A stretch of 7,131 nt of DNA from Synergistaceae bacterium (GCA_017427625.1 JAFRSL010000115.1:1-7131), one strand, 5' to 3'. Numbered from the stretch's first letter, positions 1 through 6,124 are shown. Numbers and translations are program-made. Notes: a model not told the origin generated them from the letters alone.

Positions 1-1
1 A

Positions 2-217
2 TCTCAGTCAGTCTACGTTGCTGACGGTAACAGGGCAAAGCTCACAACAATTACGACAGGCGAGGGACGCGAAGGAAGAGTCATCGTAACGTCAGGTCTA
101 AAGCCCGGCGACCAGCTCATAACCAGCGGAAACAGGGTACTTTATGACGGTGCTGGAATTGTTCTTAATGTGGGTATAGCTGGAAGAAGTGCGCAGGACG
201 AATCCAACGAGGGCTAA
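2..217 (+). CDS. RND efflux periplasmic adaptor (HlyD/MFP family), C-terminal end only
   Basis: This open frame enters from the left edge and ends at TAA 215-217, leaving 71 visible residues. The segment VIVTSGLKPGDQLITSG, followed by V-L-Y-D-G-A, is the typical end of the beta-barrel/membrane-proximal domain of RND membrane-fusion adaptors, which usually read 'V-x-x-G-L-x-x-G-D-x-V-V-x-x-G ... dGa-x-V'. Such adaptors are anchored in the inner membrane and link the RND pump to an outer-membrane channel. The next gene on the same strand is an RND pump, which supports the call, because adaptor then pump is the usual operon order. The N-terminal signal or lipobox, the hairpin and the lipoyl domain lie outside the window, so the subfamily cannot be assigned. 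The last 15 or so residues (IAGRSAQDESNEG) look like a flexible polar tail. Confidence 0.9.
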   Translation, partial: SQSVYVADGNRAKLTTITTGEGREGRVIVTSGLKPGDQLITSGNRVLYDGAGIVLNVGIAGRSAQDESNEG

Positions 218-223
218 TTTTAC

Positions 224-294
224 ATGAGAGGGATTTTGTGTAATAATATTAACGTCGCTCTCTCTTATAGGGGCGTGGATTGAAATATGAGAGG
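224..294 (+). repeat. Duplicated start sequence ATGAGAGG bounding a 63-base segment
   Basis: The octamer ATGAGAGG occurs at 224-231 and again at 287-294, where it is the start of the pump gene. The first copy lies only 6 bases after the adaptor stop codon, a normal operon spacing. It opens a 19-codon frame (224-283) that begins M-R-G, as the pump does, and stops at TGA 281-283, four bases before the real pump start. The copy spacing is 63 bases, and the interval contains the CRISPR-like repeat at 254-286. The short frame may be an abandoned start or a leader peptide; I see no other coding signal in it. Confidence 0.5.
254..286 (+). CRISPR. Solitary type I-C-like CRISPR repeat directly before the pump start codon (no array)
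   Basis: These 33 bases begin GTCGCTC, have a weak internal stem (CGCTCT at 256-261 with GGGGCG at 270-275, including G-T pairs, loop 262-269) and end in GCGTGGATTGAAAT (273-286). That is the layout of type I-C repeats: a GTCGC start, a short hairpin, then the 11-base handle TGGATTGAAAT (276-286). No second copy at spacer distance is visible on either side, so this is one repeat and not an array, and no cas gene is in the window. The ATG of the pump follows with no gap, so the handle also occupies the ribosome-binding position. GTGGA at 275-279 is the only weak Shine-Dalgarno-like match there. The 3-prime end matches the known repeat class closely, while the 5-prime stem arm is degenerate. 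Confidence 0.6.
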
Positions 295-3200
295 TTTCAT
301 AAAGTTTTGCATCAATCACCCCGTCTTCACGTGGTGCAGTGTTGTTGTATGGATACTTCTGGGAATTTCAAGCTACTTCACGTTAGGCGTTACGCTGTAC
401 CCTGATGTTGAGCTTCCGTTTGTATTAGTTAGGACGACGTATCAGGGTGCAGGCCCTAACGAAATCGAGCAGTTGATCAGCAAGCCCCTTGAGGACGCAT
501 TGGCTGACCTCGAAAATCTCAAGTCAATAACGACCTACTCAATCGAAGGTATCTCAATGGTAGCCGTTGAAATGGAGGCCGGAACTAACCCAGACCTTGC
601 ACTCGTTGACGTGAACAATAAGGTCAAGGCGAAAGTCCCTGACCTTCCCGACGATGCTGACGAACCAGTTTCGAGCAAATTTGACATTTCCGCACAGCCG
701 TTCCTCATAATCTCGTTCACATCTTCAATGCCTGAGAAGACCGCGAAGAAGATGATTGAGGACAGGATACAGCCCGTTGTAGCGAGAGTTGAGGGTGTGG
801 GACGAGTTGACGTTACGGGCGGAAGGGACAGGGAGATTCACGTGAACCTTGACCCTGCAGCACTTAGTGATTATGGAATAAGCTACATGCAGGTCTGCAA
901 CGTCGTGGCGGCAAACAACCAGACCACCCCGTCAGGTTACGTTACGCAGACGAAGGACGAAGTATCGCTGCGACTGATGGGCGAGTTCAACGAGGTTGAG
1001 CAGCTTGAGGACATACTGATTCCAACGCCAAACGGTCAGCCTGTTAGACTTTCGATGCTGGGTGAAGTTGTTGACGGAGAGGAAGACCAGAGGAGTTTAG
1101 CCCGCGCAGACGGTCACCCTGTTGTACAGTTACGAATAAGCCCGCGTTCAAATGCAGACGTAGTTGAGGCCGGAAACCAGATTAAGCGCCTCATGACCCG
1201 CACCATGAAGAATTACCCTGATTTCACGTATGAATACACATATGATGATACGGGCTTTGTCGAGTCTGCGGTCAAGAACATAATCCGCGACACAGCAATC
1301 GGTATAGCACTGACAGCCCTCGTGATATACCTTTTCTTGGGACGCTTCGGGGCGACATTCATTGTTGCGTTCTCAATGCCTGTTGCGTTTGCGGCGACGT
1401 TCGTTCCGTTACAGATACACGGCTACACGCTCAACCTAATGAGTACGCTCGGCCTTGCGCTTTCAATGGGTACGCTAGTCATGAATGCGATCCTGATAAT
1501 CCAGAATATCTACCGATTCCGAGACATGGGATACAGTGCATTCGAGGCCGCCGAAGAGGGTACGGTTGAAATCTCAATGTCAGTTCTCGCGGGAGTTTTG
1601 ACGAACTTGGGAGTTTTCATGCCTGTTGCGTTGATGTCAACGATAGCCGGACAGTTCCTGAAGCCCTACGCCGTAACAATCGTTTATGCTACAGCGTTCT
1701 CATTGTGGGTTACGATGGCTGTTACGCCCTGCCTTGCTGCGCGTATCAAGAAGACCGGTCATGACAACGAGCTTCCGTTAATCGGCAAAATCCTCACAGG
1801 CTGGTGGAACTGGATATTCGACGGTTTCCGTGATATGTTCTTCATAATACTTCACGCGGCCATGAGGTTCCCGTTTACTACGGTAGTGCTGACGATACTT
1901 GCGACATACGGCTCACTCAAGCTTGGAGGTTTCATCGGTACACAGTTCACGCCATCAACGGACGACGGAACAGTAAGAATCACGCTGACCCTCGACAATA
2001 ATTCATCAATATACAGAACATCAGAGCTTGTGTATCAGGTTGAGGACTATATCAACAGTCTTCCGGAGAAGAAATATATCCGCAACGTAGTCTCGACAGT
2101 GGCAGGTTCAATGCGTTCAAACTCAATCAGCCAGGCACAAGTTGCACTTTACCTCAACGATGACCCCAAGAGGCCGTCAACCCAAGACTTAGCCGACAAG
2201 ATTCGTCCATACCTGAGCAATCTTCCGGGTGTTCAAATCTCGATAGCCGCGACACGTTCCGGCTTCGGAAATCCCATTGAAATACAGATAAAGGGTCAGG
2301 ATTTAGACCAGCTATACAGCATTGCGGAGGAGATTCGCGCGAGGGGCAGGAGAGTTCCGGGAGTCCGCGACCTCACCATAGAGATGGAAATGGGTAAACC
2401 TGAGCTGAGAATTACGCCGATACGATGGAGGCTCGCACCTTTGGGGCTTAACATTTCGGACTTGGCTGGAATAGTAAGGGGCTACCTAATCGGCAGGGAC
2501 TCAGGGAAATTCCGTCAGGGCGGCTACGAGTACGACATTAAGGCGAGAATATCCCGTGAGAAGGCAAGCGACATCTTCAACGCTCATGAACTTCCGATAA
2601 TGACGGGCTACGGCCTTGTACCGCTCGACGAGATGGCTGATATTTCTTGGAGCGATGGCCCTACGGAGATTCGCAGGGTTGAACGCGAGAGGGCAGTTGT
2701 TGTTACGGGTAACGTCCGCTACATTACATCGGGCGAAGGTAACGCGAGAATGCGCGAGGTCGTCAATCAGATGACGCTTCCCGACGGAGTGAGCATAAAT
2801 TTCGGCGGTGAACAGGAAGACATGGCCGAGAACTTCACGGAACTCATAAGGACGCTCGTAATCGCAATCGTCGTAACCTACCTCGTTGTCGCGGCAATCC
2901 TTGAGTCGTGGACGTACAGCATTGTAATCCTCGCAACTGTCCCAATGGCGGCAATCGGAGTCGTTCCCGCAATGTTGCTTTCGGAGGTCAACATCTCAAT
3001 CTTCGCTCTAATCGGAATGATAATGCTTGTCGGAATGGTCGTGAACAACGCGATCGTCGTCGTCGACTACGCAGAAGTTCTGAGGCTGAAGGGAACTCAC
3101 CCATATCAGGCGGTCGAGGAGGCTTGCCACGTTCGATTCAAGTCGCTTCTGATGGCGGTCGTTACGTCGATAGTCTCATTGTTGCCGTTGCTTTCGACAG

Positions 3201-3394
3201 GACGAGGCTCAGAGATGAAGAGGCCGATTGCAGTCGTTGCGATTGGCGGACTTATCGCGGGCGGAATGCTTGCGATGCTCTCGATACCTGCGGCGTATAA
3301 ATGCGTATGGAGGATTAGGATTCTCTGGGCACGATTGAGAGGCAGGGAATACGACGAGAAGGACGAAGAGTACGAAGAAGATGATGACGAGTAG
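287..3394 (+). CDS. RND (AcrB/HAE1-type) inner-membrane efflux transporter lacking the TM4 Asp pair
   Basis: This full-length 1035-residue pump of the AcrB/MdtB/SwrC superfamily would export substrates through an adaptor and an outer-membrane channel. The twelve-helix plan is clear. TM1 is at about 12-32, a periplasmic porter loop of about 300 residues follows, TM2-TM6 span about 336-482, and TM7 is near 528-547. A second loop of about 300 residues leads to TM8-TM12 (about 854-1005). Family marks include the TLYPDVELP segment after TM1 and GPNEIEQLISKPLEDAL. The oddity is in TM4: where the family has G-I-V-V-D-D-A-I-V-V-V-E-N, this protein reads GTLVMNAILIIQN, so the Asp pair is Met399-Asn400 and the conserved Glu is Gln406. 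TM10 has Asn920-Asn921 and Asp927. The protein ends in a strongly acidic tail. The adaptor lies upstream, and the stop overlaps the next gene by 14 bases. The substrate is unknown. The start at 287 is the only ATG that keeps TM1 intact. Confidence 0.96.
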   Translation: MRGFIKFCINHPVFTWCSVVVWILLGISSYFTLGVTLYPDVELPFVLVRTTYQGAGPNEIEQLISKPLEDALADLENLKSITTYSIEGISMVAVEMEAGTNPDLALVDVNNKVKAKVPDLPDDADEPVSSKFDISAQPFLIISFTSSMPEKTAKKMIEDRIQPVVARVEGVGRVDVTGGRDREIHVNLDPAALSDYGISYMQVCNVVAANNQTTPSGYVTQTKDEVSLRLMGEFNEVEQLEDILIPTPNGQPVRLSMLGEVVDGEEDQRSLARADGHPVVQLRISPRSNADVVEAGNQIKRLMTRTMKNYPDFTYEYTYDDTGFVESAVKNIIRDTAIGIALTALVIYLFLGRFGATFIVAFSMPVAFAATFVPLQIHGYTLNLMSTLGLALSMGTLVMNAILIIQNIYRFRDMGYSAFEAAEEGTVEISMSVLAGVLTNLGVFMPVALMSTIAGQFLKPYAVTIVYATAFSLWVTMAVTPCLAARIKKTGHDNELPLIGKILTGWWNWIFDGFRDMFFIILHAAMRFPFTTVVLTILATYGSLKLGGFIGTQFTPSTDDGTVRITLTLDNNSSIYRTSELVYQVEDYINSLPEKKYIRNVVSTVAGSMRSNSISQAQVALYLNDDPKRPSTQDLADKIRPYLSNLPGVQISIAATRSGFGNPIEIQIKGQDLDQLYSIAEEIRARGRRVPGVRDLTIEMEMGKPELRITPIRWRLAPLGLNISDLAGIVRGYLIGRDSGKFRQGGYEYDIKARISREKASDIFNAHELPIMTGYGLVPLDEMADISWSDGPTEIRRVERERAVVVTGNVRYITSGEGNARMREVVNQMTLPDGVSINFGGEQEDMAENFTELIRTLVIAIVVTYLVVAAILESWTYSIVILATVPMAAIGVVPAMLLSEVNISIFALIGMIMLVGMVVNNAIVVVDYAEVLRLKGTHPYQAVEEACHVRFKSLLMAVVTSIVSLLPLLSTGRGSEMKRPIAVVAIGGLIAGGMLAMLSIPAAYKCVWRIRILWARLRGREYDEKDEEYEEDDDE

Positions 3395-4223
3395 CGAGAT
3401 CGGGAGGCTGGCACTTGAGGCTATGCTTGTCGAAGTGTCAGTAACTCCCAAGCCCGGACTGGTTGACCGCAACAATTCGGGGGCACACAGGGATATGGAT
3501 TTCTTCACGTTCATGAAGAGCGCGGCTAGTCTGGGAGAAAGTTTCGTCAATTTCGCGGAAGAAGGAAGAGCAGGGGGAGTGAAAGGTATTCCTCCTGCTG
3601 AAATTTTCCCGGCAGTCCGTCAGATAGGCATCGAGGCAGAACGTCGAATGTTCCGCGCGACGGAGGGCATTAACACTCATAAGGGTGAAATATTCTCGCT
3701 TGGATTGCTGAGTGCGAGTGCTGGTTATCTTGCAGGATCGGGTCGAGAAGTTACGGCTGACGATACTATGAGACTTGCGGCTGAAATGTGCACTGGAATT
3801 GTTGCGAGTGATTTTGCGGGCGTTCGGGAGAAATCTCCGGCCATACTGACGAAAGGCGAACGTGTCTACATCGAGCATGGTATCACGGGAATCAGGGGCG
3901 AGGCCGAGGCTGGTTACCCATGTGTGAGGGACGTATCACTTCCGGCACTAAGGGGGTATATTTCGCAGGGGCTTTGCATGAATGACGCGCTTGCGATGAC
4001 GCTGATTCACATCATGGCACACGCTCACGACACGAACATAATCTCACGCCATGATGTTGAGACTGCTCAGGAAGTGATGACTACAGCGGGGAAAATGATT
4101 GCGTCGGGCTTCGGGCTTGAGGATATAGCTAGGCTTGACGGGGAATATATAGAGAGATGGATTTCTCCGGGCGGTTCGGGGGACTTGCTGGCGGTAACGT
4201 ACTTCCTATATGTACTCGAGTAA
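3381..4223 (+). CDS. citG: Triphosphoribosyl-dephospho-CoA synthase family protein (CitG/MdcB-like)
   Basis: This 280-residue protein is close to the usual CitG length. The family makes 2-(5''-triphosphoribosyl)-3'-dephospho-CoA from ATP and dephospho-CoA, the precursor of the prosthetic group of citrate or malonate lyase acyl carrier proteins, in the cytoplasm. Visible family motifs are EVSVTPKPGLVDRNNSGAH (18-36), GINTHKGEIFSLGLL (96-110), HAHDTN (214-219) and the C-terminal GGSGDLLA (264-271). The ATG lies inside the end of the pump gene (14-base overlap), after a GAAGAAG stretch at 3374-3380 that also encodes the pump's acidic tail. A second ATG at 3384 is an alternative start. The overlap implies translational coupling to the pump. 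No lyase subunits or CitX are present here, so the true acceptor pathway is unknown and the symbol rests on family membership only. Confidence 0.9.
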   Translation: MMTSSEIGRLALEAMLVEVSVTPKPGLVDRNNSGAHRDMDFFTFMKSAASLGESFVNFAEEGRAGGVKGIPPAEIFPAVRQIGIEAERRMFRATEGINTHKGEIFSLGLLSASAGYLAGSGREVTADDTMRLAAEMCTGIVASDFAGVREKSPAILTKGERVYIEHGITGIRGEAEAGYPCVRDVSLPALRGYISQGLCMNDALAMTLIHIMAHAHDTNIISRHDVETAQEVMTTAGKMIASGFGLEDIARLDGEYIERWISPGGSGDLLAVTYFLYVLE

Positions 4224-4248
4224 TCTGTTGACAGCTGGAATTGATCTC

Positions 4249-4276
4249 ACCAGACTAGTATATATCCCAGTCTGGT
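4249..4276. terminator. Stem-loop between convergent genes, possible terminator
   Basis: ACCAGACT (4249-4256) and AGTCTGGT (4269-4276) form a perfect 8-base-pair stem with a 12-base AT-rich loop. It starts 26 bases after the stop of the CitG-like gene and lies in the 128-base convergent gap. Neither strand shows a T-run right after the stem, so a canonical intrinsic terminator is not proven. A small palindrome, ATGTATCAATACAT, follows at 4277-4290. The rest of the gap shows nothing I recognise. Confidence 0.35.
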
Positions 4277-4321
4277 ATGTATCAATACATCCAATATGAT
4301 AGCCGCAGTAAGTATGTATGG

Positions 4322-4353
4322 GATTCACTCCGCTTTATTCAGCGGAAAGAATC
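4322..4353. other. Interrupted hairpin at the 3-prime end of the Lnt-like gene
   Basis: TCCGCT (4329-4334) pairs with AGCGGA (4341-4346) around the loop TTATTC, and GATTC (4322-4326) pairs with GAATC (4349-4353) outside a small internal loop. The outer arm overlaps the stop codon of the minus-strand gene. There is no T-tract in either direction. It may limit read-through or protect the mRNA end, but the sequence gives no proof. Confidence 0.3.
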
Positions 4354-5836
4354 ATAGCACACCTATGGATGAGGTAGTCTTCCTGCCGGCATTTATGAAA
4401 CCGCTAAATATTGCGAGCACCAAATACACCGCACAAGTCCACGGGAACCAGTTGCCTGTAGCTCCGTATATTGTCTGCCTGCCCTGCTTGGGGATATCGA
4501 GGTAAATCATGCCTGTATGTACTCCCATGACATTCTGCATGTGAAGAGGCCTGCCGAATACGTCGTAGAGTATGATGTTGCCGTTGACGGGATTTCTCAG
4601 AACCGAGAAGCCGCACTCGATAGCACGAGCCTGTATTCCGTAAGACGTGAAGTACTGGAAGGCCTGCCAGTCATAGGAGGGGTTGAGGAAAATGTCCGCT
4701 TCTCTGCCGTTGTAGGCGTATTTGTTCGACGTGTAATCCGCGCAGATCAGGTAGGTGTACTTTACTCCGTCAACCTCAACAACAGGGGTTTCTCCGTCGC
4801 CTCTTTCTGTTTCCGGCTCTTCCACAACAGGGACGAGATGATTCTTCAGGTAGGTATTCAGCAGTTCACCGTCGCTGTTGATGAAGTTGAGGGTGTTCAT
4901 CTTTTTGCCTTGTTCCGGCATTCTGAGAAGGGGAAGAAGTATGTTGAGCTTGTTCACTCTGGCTATGCTTTTTGCCTGATCGATGATCTTTCCGCTTGAA
5001 GATTCCGGGCAGACAAAAGCATCTTCCGGGAAAACAAGCAATGCCGCTTCATTCCGCGCAGCCTGTTCAGCACGTTCCTTGATGATGTCGACGTTTGCCT
5101 GAAACATCTTCTCTTCGTCCGAGCCTTCATAGCGGGCAAGAATTGATTTGTCTTCGAGCAAGAGATTAAAGTTTTCCACACTCGCAGCTACTTTCACTGT
5201 CTGATCGGTTGTAGTGATTTTCTCGACAGTGGTCATGCCTATTCCTGTGATGAGGACTACAAAGATTCCATAGCCGACAGCATTCATCACAGTGTCCTTG
5301 CGTATTCCTTCCTCCCAGATGTAATTTGCGACGGAAGCGAACAGCGTAACCACAAACGACACGCCTACCACCCCCGTAACGCTCGCAATCTGCATGAGTC
5401 CCAAGTTCCAGAACTGAGACACAGACAGCGAAGTCATGACCGAGATGAACGGGTTATCTATGAAGAACTCAGACACAGCCACTGCCGCAGGGAACGCGTA
5501 GTAAGCGATGATTCGTTTTGCCCCGAACTTTCTGCAGAGGAAATACACGAGGAACGGAAACCAAATCCTTACGCCGTTGAGCGAGCAGAAGACCTGGTTC
5601 ATGATGTTGAAGTTGTCCTCAACGAGCCTGAAGAACGTGATGTTGGCGACAATGATCATTCCGACGAGCATAAGAATGATTGATGACCACTTTGTGCGGT
5701 TGTTGATGAACCTGATGAGCGGTATGGCAAATATCCAGGCGCAGATGCCGGTGTTGAAGATGCCATAGGAAAACGTTGTAAGTACCAGCCCCAAAATCAG
5801 CCAGCAATAGGGGTGCTTCTTCTCAAATTCGTTCAT
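4352..5836 (-). CDS. Apolipoprotein N-acyltransferase (Lnt)-like membrane protein with C-terminal nitrilase domain
   Basis: From the ATG at 5836 this is 494 residues, close to the 512 of E. coli Lnt. The N-terminal part of about 200 residues is a multi-helix membrane region. A nitrilase-fold domain follows at about 205-465, and a final membrane helix (YLVLAIFSGFINA) ends the protein, which is the Lnt plan. Family members transfer an acyl chain to the N-terminal Cys of lipoproteins on the periplasmic face of the inner membrane. Catalytic positions align: Glu271 in VFPEDAF, Lys331 in YLKNHLVP with Glu339 eight residues on, and Cys365 in YLICAD. RAIECGFSVLRNPVNG is also typical. The usual C-Y-E after the nucleophile is C-A-D here, and overall similarity looks low, so it may be a divergent paralogue. 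The frame stays open to an ATG at 5947, but those 37 extra residues are encoded by the small element upstream and include its end hairpin. Start 5836, preceded by GCGGGG, better fits the first Lnt helix. Confidence 0.82.
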   Translation of the reverse strand: MNEFEKKHPYCWLILGLVLTTFSYGIFNTGICAWIFAIPLIRFINNRTKWSSIILMLVGMIIVANITFFRLVEDNFNIMNQVFCSLNGVRIWFPFLVYFLCRKFGAKRIIAYYAFPAAVAVSEFFIDNPFISVMTSLSVSQFWNLGLMQIASVTGVVGVSFVVTLFASVANYIWEEGIRKDTVMNAVGYGIFVVLITGIGMTTVEKITTTDQTVKVAASVENFNLLLEDKSILARYEGSDEEKMFQANVDIIKERAEQAARNEAALLVFPEDAFVCPESSSGKIIDQAKSIARVNKLNILLPLLRMPEQGKKMNTLNFINSDGELLNTYLKNHLVPVVEEPETERGDGETPVVEVDGVKYTYLICADYTSNKYAYNGREADIFLNPSYDWQAFQYFTSYGIQARAIECGFSVLRNPVNGNIILYDVFGRPLHMQNVMGVHTGMIYLDIPKQGRQTIYGATGNWFPWTCAVYLVLAIFSGFINAGRKTTSSIGVL

Positions 5837-5852
5837 GAACCCCGCAAGGAAA

Positions 5853-5872
5853 CTCGCGACTTTAGTCGTGAG
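5853..5872 (+). repeat. Left-end hairpin of the small element
   Basis: CTCGCGACT (5853-5861) pairs with AGTCGTGAG (5864-5872) over 9 positions, one of them a G-T pair, with the two-base loop TT. It is the counterpart of the hairpin at 6098-6117. In IS200/IS605 elements such imperfect hairpins are the single-strand recognition sites of the TnpA transposase. Confidence 0.65.
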
Positions 5873-5892
5873 AGGAATTGCGCCTAGCTTTC

Positions 5893-5921
5893 TTGACAAA
5901 AAACTAAAAAGAATGTAAATT
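5893..5921 (+). promoter_or_regulatory. Sigma-70-type promoter in the left end of the element
   Basis: A perfect -35 box TTGACA (5893-5898) is followed by a 17-base A-rich spacer and TAAATT (5916-5921), which matches the -10 consensus at 4 of 6 positions. Transcription would start near 5928 and run rightward into the structured right end, not into any coding region. In an intact element this would be the tnpB promoter. It faces against the minus-strand Lnt-like and esterase genes. Confidence 0.55.
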
Positions 5922-5927
5922 AACGTT

Positions 5928-6124
5928 GCGAGAGAACGGTTGGCCATAAGGCTGTGGGCACTCGCGTAATAACGGGCTTAGGCTATTAGCTTAGGTCAAA
6001 ACGGGCGAAAGTCAGCCGTCCGATGATGTCTGACCTATGAGGGAGCGTTAGCGTTTGAACCTCGCATCCGATAAAGATCGGTAAGGGTATGGACAAGCTC
6101 GCGACTTCAGTCGTGAGTAGTTGA
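5928..6124 (+). ncRNA. Omega-RNA (reRNA)-like structured RNA region
   Basis: The stretch has no open frame of note but has many local pairings. AGGTCA (5993-5998) matches TGACCT (6031-6036), and GTCAG matches CTGAC within the same region. GAGG pairs with CCTC around AGCGTTAGCGTT, CCGAT-AAAG-ATCGG (6068-6081) forms a 5-base-pair tetraloop hairpin, and the end hairpin closes it at 6098-6117. This arrangement, a structured RNA reaching to the right end with the guide taken from the flank beyond, is that of TnpB omega-RNAs. The first part (about 5928-5989) could still be tnpB tail. With the promoter just upstream, the RNA could be made without tnpB. The assignment rests on layout and folding by eye, not on a covariance search. 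Confidence 0.45.
6098..6117 (+). repeat. Right-end hairpin of the small element
   Basis: CTCGCGACT (6098-6106), loop TC, AGTCGTGAG (6109-6117). It is identical to the left hairpin apart from one loop base. It is followed by TAGTTGATGTTGATG, in which the element end and the start of any guide sequence must lie. Confidence 0.65.

Larger units (their letters stand above)
5837..6124 (+). mobile_element. tnpB-less IS200/IS605-type miniature element (end hairpins plus omega-RNA-like right end)
   Basis: Two near-identical hairpins, 5853-5872 and 6098-6117, differ at one loop base (19 of 20 identical) and stand in the same orientation near the ends of a roughly 285-base segment. Sub-terminal imperfect palindromes of this kind (CGACTT-AGTCG core) are typical of IS200/IS605/IS1341 elements. 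After the left hairpin comes a strong promoter-like sequence, and before the right hairpin a structured non-coding stretch resembling the 3-prime region of tnpB elements. No tnpA is present. A frame ending at TAG 5987-5989, with AVGTRVITG before it, could be the last residues of a deleted tnpB, though this is weak. The left end is placed after TTCAT (5832-5836), a motif resembling known TnpB target-adjacent motifs. The right end is uncertain by about 10 bases. Confidence 0.6.

Noticed and set aside
98..319. Minus-strand frame of 73 codons across the adaptor-pump junction
   Set aside because: It overlaps two recognised genes and the repeat, and shows no domain or ribosome site of note.
287..400. 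A further CRISPR repeat at spacer distance from 254-286
   Set aside because: I looked for GTCGC and GATTGAAAT-type ends for one or two spacer lengths on both sides and saw none; the downstream bases are normal pump coding sequence.
2908..3300. Open frame of 130 codons on the plus strand inside the pump gene
   Set aside because: It is an out-of-frame shadow of the conserved TM8-TM12 coding region, with an Arg/Asn-rich composition that fits no family.
4277..4290. ATGTATCAATACAT palindrome as an operator
   Set aside because: It lies in a gap between convergent genes with no promoter to control, so it is more likely chance or part of the 3-prime structures.
4322..4353. Hairpin at the end of the Lnt-like gene as a classical rho-independent terminator
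   Set aside because: No T-tract follows the stem on either strand, and the stem is interrupted; kept only as a low-confidence structure.
4517..4999. Open frame of 160 codons on the plus strand opposite the Lnt-like gene
   Set aside because: It lies antisense to the nitrilase domain, which carries the catalytic motifs; nothing in its own translation is recognisable.
5837..5947. ATG at 5947 as the start of the Lnt-like gene (531 residues)
   Set aside because: The extra 37 codons lie inside the small element, include its hairpin, and have no Shine-Dalgarno sequence upstream. The protein from 5836 already has Lnt length and a proper first helix.
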